NCBI GenBank assembly: GCA_020650975.1
Contig: JAIPMN010004149.1
Location: 3,047-32,525 of the forward strand
Reading direction: 5' to 3'
DNA length: 29,479 nucleotides
DNA from: Apostichopus californicus
Taxonomy: Eukaryota > Echinodermata > Holothuroidea > Aspidochirotida > Stichopodidae
Under the pieces are notes generated by a model. It saw nothing but the letters and a program-made list of their open reading frames with translations. It ran no database searches and was not told where the DNA came from. This document shows, one piece after another, positions 11,171 through 22,351 of the stretch (the stretch's first letter is position 1; each line of letters starts with the position of its first letter). The position numbers were made by a program, and so were the translations under genes.

Positions 11171-11175
11171 AATTG

Positions 11176-13272
11176 TCTGAAAACATGGTGCTATTGATTC
11201 ACGATGTGGTATTTAAAATGATAGCATATTGAAAAATGTATCCTGCGCTTAATTTCCCTCAGTTTTCCTTTTCCATGGTTCGTAAAATGTGTTCAAAAAT
11301 GTTAGTTTCTGTCTGGAGGGTCGCTTCAGAATGTGTCACACATTTGCTATCATGTGAGATTTTGCGATAGCTTAGTTAAAGGTCACTAGCATTTTTTTCT
11401 CTCTTTTCTCACCTTCTCTCTTCCCCTGTTTGTGCATTGTTTCGATTTCTTTTGTGTAGTGACGTAGGTTTCGGGATGCTTTGGTTATAATCTAGAAATC
11501 AACATAGATATATGACGTCATTCGTGGTTTATTCTCTTTGCTGACAGCAGCAGACAGAGAAAAGTCACTTCCTTGATTCTAAGAATTTGTCTTTGTAAAA
11601 CTAAATAAAAGTTTGACAAAAAAAAAGGATTTTAAGTCGAATGATGCATTAATCTGGTATAAACAGTTTAATTTAATCAGGTGATTGGCCTCATGTGTAC
11701 TTGAACTGTATGGAAAATAATGAAACTATCGCAATTCTAAAATGTAGGTGTATTAGGGTTATATACGTCTGTGAAATTCTAATTTTTACATTTTCTGCAA
11801 TTTAAATATAGATTTCACAATGATTTTACAAGAAAAAGGGTACTGGTCATCACTTCCGGTATATGATGAAACACTTGGGAAATCTCTGCATAGCTTCAGT
11901 GTGTGGGTCAAAGGTTATATAACATTTCTGTTCCTATGATTAATGTCTTCAACGAAAACCTCGCGAAAGGAAAACGATGCGATTTAGTATAATGTAAACA
12001 ATGACATCCTTTACGCTTTCGATTATTTCTCGGTAAGGGATACTTGTCAAAGACTTTAAAAAAGATGGATGTTATAACCTTCAATTTGTCATATACACCT
12101 TTAAAATAAATCGTCGAAGAAATAATATTAAAGAATTTTTTTTTTAAATCTATTAAATATCTATAGAAGCCATAGATGATTCACGATCTTAGGATTCATC
12201 ATGTTTGGTAACGGTTCACCTCGCGTCACGGTCCACGTTTTTAAATCGCATTGTACACGTGATTTATATCTTAAGGGTGGCGAGAAAACCCCCTTAGTCG
12301 TTTGTTAGGCCCGTCGCGAGACAGAAGCTTGTAAACAGTGCGGGGAGAAAGGGCTAAGTCATGCGGCGTCTTGGTGTAGTAATGCGGCAGGGCCACAGTG
12401 CATGGTCTTGGTTTACGTGATAGAACATATGTAGTATAGTAGCCTATATAATTAGGTATTTCGTATTTGTTGAAATGTCGGCGGAGGGAGGGACGGGAAA
12501 CTTTCCCGGCATTTTTTGCTTTATAACAGAATTATTACTTGGTCGTTCTGTATATACAATGTGGTATGTATTAGTGACGTACGTTTATGTTACTTTCCAG
12601 CGTTGGTGGTATACAGTTGACGTGAATGGTTTGTATCAAATACTTAAGCTGGGATCACGTGCGTGGTGCATGGGAGCCAAGTTAAGTTTCGTAAGTGCAA
12701 CATAAAAAGAATAGGGGAACGTGGAGGCGACTACGCTTTTTGCTTTTACAGTTTAGTGCAAACGTGGCAAACTAAATGTAACTTTTATAAGACATTTGTT
12801 AATATTATTTACACATTTGAAAATGACTTAAATCAAGCAGATGGGTTGTTGGGGGGGGGGTTGGGTGGGGGAGAGGTTGAAGGCACTTAATGGTGATCGA
12901 TCAATTGTTATAGAGAACAGTGCAAAGACCTATATATACAAGACACCACTGCAGTTGATAAGAGGTGTAATGTCACAAAACAACGAGATACTTGCAACTA
13001 GCTCAATCAGCAATTTGCAAGGAATATGATTTCCCCCTCCCGGACACCAGCCCCATGACTTTCACAGCAATTTTGCCGCAAAAAAATCACCATTGCAACA
13101 CCACTGAACATTAAGTGTCTGACCCCTGCCTTCCTTCCGCATCAGTCCACCCATCCCTTCTAACCGGTGTGAGGGTCCCTGTAAAGAAGATTCACCCCCC
13201 CCCCACCCACCCCAGGTATTGATTTAGTCTTAAAGCGTTCTACGTTTGATGTCGACAGACACTCCCTCTCTT
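11176..13272. other. Non-coding DNA, no gene seen
   Basis: AT-rich, with a perfect TGACGTCA at 11513-11520. A moderately GC-richer stretch lies at about 12200-12420 and a 7-bp inverted repeat CGGGAAA-C-TTTCCCG at 12494-12508. G runs occur at about 12850-12872 and a C run with CCC/CCCC extensions at about 13195-13215. The frame starting at 12475 has a reasonable initiation context but no recognisable domain, so it is not called. Confidence 0.4.
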
Positions 13273-13316
13273 ACCAGGGAGCTGCTACTCTAACGTTAGA
13301 GTAGCAGCTCCCTGGT
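13273..13316. repeat. Perfect 44-bp palindrome
   Basis: The two 22-nt arms are exact reverse complements with no spacer. The centre is at 13294/13295 (TAAC|GTTA) and the outer ends are ACCAGGGAGC and GCTCCCTGGT. Symmetry stops immediately outside 13273 and 13316. The sequence could extrude as a cruciform or fold as a hairpin if transcribed. It carries no transposon hallmark that I recognise. Confidence 0.95.
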
Positions 13317-14873
13317 TATATGAGGAGTATACTTTCCCATCTGACTTACATAATAACTTGAAAGTTTGCAATATGCATCATGTGGCGGCCTACTTGACTA
13401 AGATAATGTGTCCTATGGGATACCACTGTCAGTATATTTCTTTCTTTATTAAATTAAAAAACAGAAAGTTTGAGAGGTATAATAAATACCAAACATAAGA
13501 CCTCGTTGCAAGGATATAAACTTAGCGTATATAATATAATTGTTCATATATTTCCTACACGTATTGCTAAAGGTACGGCGTAATCCAATAGCCTTGAGGC
13601 TATGAAAAAAATGCTATAAAAATCAAGTAATAGCCTTCAAGTTTAGAGAACACCCGCATTCGATTTTTTTGGTCTTTGTGGACTGTTTCAGGGGGCAAAA
13701 TGTGTGCCATCCAACGACGTAGCGAAAACACTAAGGCATTAAAAACGAAAAGGTCAGGTAGACATTCTTTAGCCCTGCAAATACCTATTTGTGGCAAAGA
13801 CCGTTCAAATTTCATCTTTTCACGAACTTTGATTGTTGTCAAGAACATGTCTGGCGGCCATGTGTGTGAATGGAACCCGCACAATCGACTTCAGACTGGA
13901 TTTAAAATGTCTTTATAATTCTCCTGATTATAAACAACTCACAATAGACGCCCTGTTCCCCTAACGTCGTCGATCCTCATAGTTTCGTAAATACTAAAGG
14001 GTGTGTACCCCCCTGATGAAGTATATGAACTAACCGTCCCATATCGTCCCATACTTAAACTATTCGTGCATTCGTGCCATATACAAACTGACTAATACAT
14101 ACGAAGTCACATGTCTTGCAATGGTGAGATCAATGTAAACTCTATAAAGACCAATCACAAACTGTACCCCAAAACAGGAGTAATTTTACCTTTTTCCGTC
14201 ATTTGAGAAATCTCAAAGTGAAAAAGAGAAAGAAAAAAACGCTGTGAAATAAGAGTAAATGTTCCATGAAGTTTTGAAGGTTATTGAGAAGAGTTAGCTA
14301 ACTAATTTTTTTATTTTTTAAACCAATATTTGTTTATTTTTTATTTTTTGCTTTTTAAAAGCAAATAAGACTGAACAAATTCCATATATTGGGTAAGGCG
14401 GTAAAAGTTTCTCAAATTTACAGTGAATTGTGACGACGCGATAACAGTGAGAAAAAAAGAAAGAAGGACGTCCCAAAGTGCAGTTAAAAACTAGTCAAAT
14501 TCGTATCTACTGTACCCTTCTGTTACCCCTCCCAATTCCTACCACCAGGCATCACTCTACCCACCTGCCACCCCATAACTCGACCACCCTGCCTCACCCA
14601 CTATTTTCACTAACCCTTTGTGAAGTGGAAAGACCAGGTGGCATTTTCTAGTCTGGACTTCTGCCTTTCGGAAAATTGGGACGAAGATAACACTGCATGT
14701 AAGTTCACCCCGTGCACCTCCATCGTTTCAACCACTTTGACGGTGGTCACTCCAAATGTGTATGGGGGTGTTATTAACTTGGTAATTTTATCTTCTGATG
14801 TGAAAAAGCTAGTATGTTTTAAATTTAGCTCCCTGCTTCAATCGTTCCTCCCATCCATTTTCCGACTGCTCAA
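13317..14873. other. Non-coding DNA, possible dispersed repeat at 13780-13900
   Basis: The stretch around 13780-13880 includes TGTCTGGCGGCCATGTG. A GGCGGCCAT core is something I associate with dispersed repeats of marine invertebrates, but that link is from memory. Open frames on both strands there match no recognised family. A 9-bp hairpin TTTGCTTTT-T-AAAAGCAAA lies at about 14347-14365, and a C-rich stretch at about 14520-14600. Confidence 0.3.
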
Positions 14874-14899
14874 CCCCCCCCCCCCCCACCCCCACCCCC
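14874..14899. repeat. C14 run with CCCCC extensions
   Basis: Fourteen C residues are followed by A-C5-A-C5. The minus strand is a strong G-quadruplex candidate. The Pro/His-rich open frame passing through it is explained by this tract. Confidence 0.85.
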
Positions 14900-17800
14900 T
14901 TGACTCTGCTGACTCGCCCCAACGCCCTCACCTCTACACCCCCGGCTATTATTATTCATTACCCTTCTGTGTTATCTGAAGTCTATGCAACGAATGCGTT
15001 TAAAGTTTGTTACGCGCATTAATTCACAACGTTTCTGTCTTAAAATACTCAAGCCCTTTTCAAATAGCTATACTCGAGCCTATATATTGTCTAATGCGAG
15101 TTTCGGTAGCCATAAAAATGGAAACTGTTGGCTCTCAGTAACTTGAATAGTTTACATAAACGACTTTAAACAAGTCTACTCTAATTTCAATTGAAATACC
15201 ATTCCGATTAGCATATCAGTAGACTCATGCAGTCCATGGAAATGTCAAGGACCTCTTAAATCGCCCAAAATCTGTTCTTGAGATCTCTATAGTCTTCCCA
15301 TACCCTTCTTGATAACCGATCTGGATATTTCATGATAAAGCCTTTTCCTCCTTTGAGAATGGTCAACTATCATTCCTTCTGCTTTTATCCTTTGGTTGAA
15401 CGTGTCTCTCTGACTATACTGGTAAACAGGTTCTATTTCACCATAGCAAAACCCTCCCTCGGGCTCCTTGCTCCAACTTGAATGGTTCTTCAGCGGCAAC
15501 TGCGGAGCAAGACGACAAAGAACTACGGTTCGGATTTCTTAACTTCTCTACTTTATCTCAAAGACATTCCTTCACTCGAACGGTAACTCGAGCTAGCCTC
15601 GTCCAGAGCTTTCGACAGAAAATCCTTTCTGTAGGCAACAATTAGAAATAACCCGTCCACGGATTAGTCTCCGGTTGCCAGATCGGATCTAGATGAGGTT
15701 TGTTGGCGGGTGAATGGATCTGAGCAAAATAATTGAAAAGCAAGAAAACAAAATCTAGCTTTGCAAATATTTTATATATAAATCAAGTTTTAACTAAAGA
15801 TATTTATAGGGTATATAGAACCTACAATAAACAAAGCTTGCTAAGCTTAAAAGACGGTTTAATTGAAATTTATTGATAATAATAAATGAGAAATATCAAT
15901 GAGGAGATTAACACATTTCTTACAGAATTGAACAGTTTTCTCGACTTGTTTTCTAATATTATTTGAGCGCAAATTCTACGATCTGGATATGAGTTTGGCG
16001 TAAAATAAAAAGCAATATCAGAGGAATACCAAATATATATACATGATATATGACATGTTATAAAACTTAGCTTTAGTATGAAAAATTTGTAGTCGCCATA
16101 AGTTGAAATGACCTATGACCTTTCAGAGTGTTTCAACGTCAAAAGCACAACAATATAAACTACGACTCTTAAGTACAAGTTTTTAAAGACTCTAATGTAT
16201 AGTAGAATAATCGAATTGCAAACTTCAGTGTTTGCACGCAGTCCCGTGATAGTGTAAATTTTCAATGTCGCTTGCTAGACAACACAACTGTACTATTGAA
16301 CCGGTTCCGCGAAGTTTGTCACGCGTCTATACCTAAACTGGGTCAAAAGTCAAGGTGATGAATACCTCATAAAACGACTGCAAAATTCCAGAGCCTATTA
16401 CTTCAAAAACAAATTTAACACCTTGACTGGCACGAAGAAATGGTCAGGTTTTTATGCACCTTTAGACTGTGGAAGGACATATGACACTTATCAATATGCG
16501 CATGCTACCTCTGTTCAACTTGTCTGTTCACAACTGCTTCACTGCTCTTTGAAAAGACTTTTCAAGTCACAACTTTACAAATTACTTACGTCAAAACGTT
16601 GTCAAGATAGTTGTCAACACCAACCAAACGAGTTGCAGCAGTAAAGGATGTCATAATCTTTTATGTCCAGTCGTTTTATTAACACGATCGCTGGGATATC
16701 AAAAACAAAACTGTTCACATCGTATATTCTATATTTCAACAGTTTGGCTTTGCGTATAGTAAGCTTATCGGATTATTTACGTATGCAGAAATTGAAGTCT
16801 AATCCGTTGTTAGGATTCATTAGTTTGTTACGTATAACGAACAACTTTCTGCCCTCCTAACCTGGTTACACCTTCCCAACCCCCTCCCCCCTCCCCCTCA
16901 CCTTCTGAAATATTTGCTTTTCAATGTGATAGCTTGTCAGCTTCGGAAGAGTAAAACAGTTAAGTGACAATTTAGTGACGTTACTGTATTCACCGTTCAT
17001 AATGTAACTCTGTTTCCTCAAACAGTGTACATGCCAGTAGAAGTTGTACAGCTGCACACATCCCAGTGCATAGCATGATGTTGCTCGGCTTATTACATGG
17101 TATACTAAATTGCGATTGGTGAAATTATTTGCATACCTCGTAAACCATGACCTCACCATTGCAATCATATACAATGCTTAAAGCGGCTGGTTATGTTACA
17201 GTGTAGATTCTGTCGCTATCAAACATGATTGTTTCTTGAAACATGATGAGTAGATTGCAGTTGTAACTAGTTACGATAAACTAAGTCAAAATGCCATTGC
17301 GGGCTTCACGGCGATAGATTATAGCGTCATAATGTTATGTGAATGTAAATGTTGGCCTATATGTCGCGTGTATATGGCATACTACGAATGCAGCAACAAC
17401 AGGGCGACCCGAGTTTTAGCTACAAAAAGAAGAATCGATGCTGAACGCATGCATGGCAAATGAAAGGCTAACAAGGAAAACTCGGAAGGTAAATGAATAC
17501 TACATTTTTATCTGCGATACTGCAAATGCAAGATTTCCAATGATGGTTACTTTTGTTCCCAGTTTAAATCTCCCTTGGCCACCACCAGTCCTGTAAGTCC
17601 ATCGGATTTGCTTATATAACACCACTCATACAACGATAGGATATTTAGCCTAGCCTATACATATAAGGAACCATTACTAAAAAGAAAACAAAAAAAGGTT
17701 TCCGGTTTCCTTTTCTTTTCTGCGTAAATGATTCAAAAATGTCGTCTGGCGTAACCATGGCATTTTGCATGGCCCTTTTGTTTTTCACCTATCACATTAC

Positions 17801-18690
17801 TTTCAACCTTTTGTTTTTTCTTGTAACTGTTTTCTTTTTGAACTATTTTTAGATGCAAATGTACTTTTTATAATGATTGTTTCTACAAATATATTCAAAA
17901 AATATATATATAAACGTGGTATATCCTTTTACACGATGTCAATAAACTAGAAGATACAAAAGCCATTATAACTTCTTTAAGCCTTCATGACCAGAAAAGT
18001 ATAGTTTGGGGCTTTAAATCACCAAAGGTACTGGTTTGACCTCCCTCATTTTGTAATAATTTTACTTATACGTATTTCTTTAGTTATAAAGGTGAATTAG
18101 TGAAAGGTCATAAGACATATTTTAAAATTATGAGCACTGTAGTAAAACTTCAAGTTAAATGTTCGCCTTTTTTATAAGTCTCAGTCAACTGAAAGGTAAG
18201 CGAGTCGCAAATGATTTTCTACGTGACATTTCGCACGTTTTGTAAGTCATACCTGAATGTTTAAGGTAAGCATGAGCAATAAAGAGGAGAAAAGGCTCGC
18301 GATATGAAGATAAAAAAAATTTAAAAAACGGTTTGGTTTCCTAAACGGAATCGTGACCAATTCCCCCTCCCCTTACCTTCTTTGAAATACGAAATATTTA
18401 TCATTAAATTATCCCAACTTTCCATATGTAATCATGCTATTTTTGTGTTTTTGTGTTTTTTTTTTCATTTATTGAAACCAGTATAAATATAGCATATTTA
18501 TAAAAAGGAGTACACATGTCAAACTAAAAAAAATAAATATGAAACCCATGATAGATAAGATGTTTTAAATGATTGCACAACAAGAAAGCGTTAAAACTAT
18601 GTACATTACTAGAACTAGGTGAAACAATTAAAAAAAATAATCCAAGCATTCGTCCAAGCATTCGTCACAACAGGCTAAGACAGTCAGTAC
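14900..18690. other. Non-coding DNA, no gene seen
   Basis: AT-rich overall. A minus-strand frame at about 15287-15535 has a mixed, charged composition but no recognisable motif. A DR1-type direct repeat lies at 16109-16121 and a polypyrimidine tract at about 16868-16905. A 12-bp tandem duplication (CCAAGCATTCGT) lies near 18642-18665. Several pyrimidine tracts create spurious Pro/Phe-rich frames. Confidence 0.4.
16109..16121 (-). promoter_or_regulatory. DR1 nuclear-receptor-type half-site pair
   Basis: The minus strand reads AGGTCA-T-AGGTCA, two perfect half-sites in direct repeat with a one-base spacer. DR1 is the established element for RXR homodimers/heterodimers and HNF4-type receptors in animals. 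No adjacent gene is visible, so any regulatory role is inference and one chance match in a window this size is possible. Confidence 0.3.
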
Positions 18691-18723
18691 GGAGGAGGGG
18701 GGGGGGAGGGGGACAGGTGGAGG
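18691..18723. repeat. G-rich purine tract
   Basis: GGAGGA, a run of G10, A-G5, then ACAGGTGGAGG. It has G-quadruplex potential on the plus strand and faces the C-rich tract about 65 bp downstream. Confidence 0.85.
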
Positions 18724-18786
18724 TATTTGCTTGTAATATCGCTTGTTTAAGTACAATGCTGTACACATGTTTCGTGTATCCATTAG

Positions 18787-18827
18787 CCTCCCACCTCCTC
18801 TTCCTCCCCCCCCCCCTCCCCCTGCTC
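18787..18827. repeat. C-rich pyrimidine tract facing the G-rich tract
   Basis: CTCCCACCTCCTCTTCC, a C11 run, T-C5 and TGCTCC. It is largely complementary in kind to the purine tract at 18691-18723, so the two could pair as a long imperfect hairpin around the intervening sequence. Confidence 0.85.
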
Positions 18828-21800
18828 CAATGTGGAAGGATAAAATTATAGTCCAATGCGTTGGTCGCCTATACAAATATACTTCCTCCTATTTGACTTT
18901 GATTTTACCAAACAATACATTTCAGAAGATAATACCGGATACTTTGAGAATGTAAATGTTATTCTTTATAATCTCGTCTACCTCAAAAATGTCGATCACG
19001 CACTTTTTGGAGTAATGACTTGTTTAATGTGATGAGAGTGTATAATGAAGCACAATGGATGCCCAATAATGCAATGTGAGTGATTCATTTATTTCCTCGT
19101 CTTTAGAATGAAAGAAAAAAGCGACCCGGCCTGTGCCTCGCGCATGGAGGCTACGTTCCCAATGCTAATTCGGTGACGTCACATATTACATTTCTATCCA
19201 ACCCCCCCCCCCTTCCCCCCACCCCCACATCCTGGCTTATCTTCCTTCAACGGTCAAGTGATATGTTTCCAACAGACTGTGAATATTTTAATCGCAAACA
19301 TATCATCACATATAGTTAACCATACCCATATACCCCATATACGATACTGTTTGTTAATGCTTAAACTGTCCGTTCGTCTGGCTGTCATAAAATTGAGATC
19401 GTGTTCATAGGTCATGTATAATGCCTCAATTACACTTAAAGCACAGGAAGTGACGCCATCTATTGTCCCATCAGACAGCATCTTGACTTTATCATAACAT
19501 GACATGAGTCATCCTAATATACTTTTAACATGTCTGTGTATATCCACTTTGGGTTCAGCAATTGTTTCTGCTCTTCTAATTAAGTGTACTTAATTACAAA
19601 CATACATACATGCACCCATACATACACACATACATACACCCATATACATACAACGATTCTTAGATTTTTTGAATTGAAGTTTATACCGGTATTTTGTACC
19701 AATGTGAACTTGAGGCAAGTCGGTGTGATGTCATAGATTCACTTTGACGAAATTTGTTTGGATTTGTGTTGTCCCCCTCTATTTTGCACTTATATTGTTT
19801 TGACCTTGGATTATACGAATAATTATTTTCACTATACATGGAATGTATAAATAGCGTACACGATACAAACGAAACATATATAGTATATTCACTTTCTTGT
19901 GCATACACTATATTAATACAAAAAACAAATTTTGATGAAAAACAGATCATAATTCGGTAGTTTAGTATCTATGACGTCACACATGTTTGCTTCAAGTTCA
20001 CTGCACATTGTTCATTGAAGGGAGCGGGGTTAATACTTATTACATTTAAATATACGTTAAATCCAGTATAAGTCAGGAACCATTACCCTTTGGTTACGTT
20101 ATATCTGGCTGTGTGTCATGTTGCTTTGTTTGGGTTGACTGTCTATACGTGTGCATAAGAAAAACACTGTACTATCACCACTTCAATAGGATATGTTATA
20201 CTTCACCTCCAGTTGCTATAATCGACAAAATCATTTACTTCTTTCGTTCGATAAAATATAGCTATATTTTTGTGGACATAACATTTACTAAATATGTGAC
20301 CTACCGTATCAACTTTCTTTTTCATTTTTCTTTTGTTCTCCTTAGTTTTCCCCCTTTCTGATAGACTAGACTGAAGTGATCCGTTTGTAATACAGTGATA
20401 CTTTTACGAGTCGGGAACACTTCCTCCTGCGTGGCTATTGACCAGCTTTTGGCGTAAGCTATATGCATATGGATGACTAGACAGTAACATGATAATACGT
20501 AGGCCTACCCAAAATAAAAATGAAAAAAAAAATATAGAGTAAGGTTGCAACCCTCCTAATACGACCACAGACATGGACATTGAGCAGGAACGGGTTAGGG
20601 TGCTCAGGATCATAATTAGACGCTAGGTGAAACGCTTTGTCAATTTTACACGAATTACTATCACTGTAGTAATTTGTTAGGAAACGATAGGACTAAATTA
20701 CTTCATATTACAGTGTCATGGTCGAAGATAACGGAAACGGGGTACGAGAACTTCGGAAAGCAAAAGTACTAGCGGTCAGATTCCTTTTTTTTTAATTTTT
20801 TTTTTATACCTATTACTTGTACTTTTAGTCAGAGAAAACAGAATGGTGATGGTAAACATGGGGTGAGTGTGACGTATATGGACAACGGCTGGTAATGAAA
20901 TAAGTGAAGTTACTGCGATTTTACTTGTCACTCTTTTGACGAACGATCTTCCGGCTTGAAAATGGGTTTGAAAAGTACAGTTATAGAATCATATGATGTT
21001 TTTCCTCGTTGCTATGGTTACGTTAAACGAATTAAATAATGATATTGTTAATTATTGTAGAATCTATATTCATATTTTCCCACGATGTGTTACCATCCGC
21101 ACGCAGACTAGATAGGGATTATGATTTAGTAGTACAGAGTACACAGAAAACCTGCCATTACCGGTATATCAAGATAAATCTATAGTGCACATGTTGTGAC
21201 ATATAGGCCTATGACCTGATATATACTACATTGGTGTACTTGAGCATGTCGCTGTCGTACTCTAAGACCAGCTGGTGGTTGACAGACAGTCCGGTCCCCA
21301 ACCAACCCACCCACCCTCCCCCTCCCTTCCCTCAACTCACACACACACATGTTCCCAAACCCCTCCCCTTCCTCCAAGCAAAATCGTAATGCAGAAATCA
21401 GGGTAATCACTATAGAACCCGCTAAGACACGCAAATTCTTTTGCGTTTAGTTTTTGTTAATCTAAACGAACTGAGTTTTAAATCTGACTTTAGATTGAAA
21501 ATAGTTAAAAATGAATTGATCAACTCGTCCCTTGTTTCGCCTACTGACGACTATATGCATGTTATTTGATTTTATTTTACGTATTGTCGAATGGTTTAAA
21601 AACATCTATATGCCCTTAATATTGTTCTACGTCCTTTAAAATTTAGACCGGCAATAAAATATTATTTGTTGTCTGTAACATAAAACTAGGAGATATTATT
21701 TTGTGATCAAACATTCAGTTGCAAATCAGTGAAAATGATTTGGACTGTGATATATTTTTGTTATACGTGAGTCATTTGTTGTTGGTTTTCATTCATTGCA

Positions 21801-22051
21801 TGCACGTGACCTAACATACCTGTATAAATTATGACGTCAGCTATACTATAGAAAGGTCACTACTTGTAGTGGTGTTCCTCTAAACCATATATTGTATTCA
21901 GTTGAAGTCTGTGTATAACGAGGATCCTTGTCATAAGCTACACACCATTCTTCTATTATTTTCTACCGCCCCCCCCCCCCACCGCCCCCCTACCGATTTT
22001 TTTTTATATTTTAAACTTGGCAAGAAGCTTCATAATTATATGGCTGGTGTC
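18828..22051. other. Non-coding DNA with C runs and microsatellites
   Basis: Contains a C12 run with further C6/C5 runs at 19202-19228, a (CATA)n-like microsatellite at about 19599-19650, a long polypyrimidine/CA stretch at about 21296-21378, and C13/C6 runs near 21968-21991. Perfect TGACGTCA octamers lie at 19174, 19972 and 21832, and TAGGCCTA octamers at 20500 and 21204. No conserved coding sequence was recognised. Confidence 0.45.
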
Positions 22052-22310
22052 ATGTACAGAAGACGGAAAGAAGGAAATTCCTACAAGTTCAAAATGCCTG
22101 CACACCAAGCAAAAATTGTCCGTTGCAGGTGAGAAATATAGCACCGTGTTGGATTCCTAGTTAACCCGCTATTGTTACCCTTTCGATGTTCGTGTTCAAC
22201 TGCTGTCAATTCAGACGAGTGGTTGAACAATTGCAAGCGGGTGATCGGCTCCTTGCTTGCCCTATCCACGTCCGAGGCCTTGAACGACCTCGTATTTGGC
22301 ACAATGAAGG

Positions 22311-22351
22311 CCAATAAGGGCGCGAAGTTGCCCCTGATCTGCATATATAAA
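22311..22351 (+). promoter_or_regulatory. Possible pol II core promoter (CCAAT plus TATA)
   Basis: CCAAT at 22311-22315 is followed 28 bases later by TATATAAA at 22344-22351 and a GC-rich AGACCCGGGCTCC, with initiation expected near 22375. The order is typical of animal promoters and of LTR promoters. No conserved gene follows downstream, and LTR ends (TG...CA with a target duplication) were not found. Both motifs are short enough to occur by chance. Confidence 0.2.

Larger units (their letters stand above)
10588..11175 (-). mobile_element. 3' fragment of a non-LTR retrotransposon (LINE, CR1/L2-like)
   Basis: Read on the minus strand, this is the C-terminal end of a LINE reverse transcriptase polyprotein followed by its 3' tail. 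The tail holds GTAAAGCGCTTTGAG, then AAAAGCGCTATATAAAT, then an ATT-rich microsatellite ending near 10588, a form I associate with LINEs ending in short tandem repeats. Similarity to the protein fades above about 11175, so the copy is 5'-truncated, as is usual when target-primed reverse transcription stops early. The clade (CR1/L2-like) rests on motif resemblance, not an alignment. No target-site duplication was identified. Confidence 0.9.

Noticed and set aside
12475..12705. 76-codon frame with a good initiation context and hydrophobic segments
   Set aside because: No homologue recognised, no promoter or splice evidence; length within chance expectation for a 29-kb window.
13273..13316. Rho-independent terminator or microRNA precursor
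   Set aside because: No T tract follows and the setting is not bacterial. The spacer-less 22-bp arms lack the loop and mismatches of a typical microRNA hairpin.
13600..13918. Overlapping frames on both strands near 13.6-13.9 kb
   Set aside because: Both strands are open, neither shows a domain, and the GGCGGCCAT-containing sequence looks more like a dispersed repeat.
14620..14979. 119-codon plus-strand frame with a PPPPHPHP segment
   Set aside because: The second half is generated by a C14 run and C-rich sequence. The first half shows no domain or splice context.
18628..18955. Gly-rich and Pro-rich frames on both strands
   Set aside because: All are produced by the facing G-rich and C-rich tracts.
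20586..20605. TTAGGG near 20.6 kb as a telomeric trace
   Set aside because: Only a single hexamer is present, with no tandem array.
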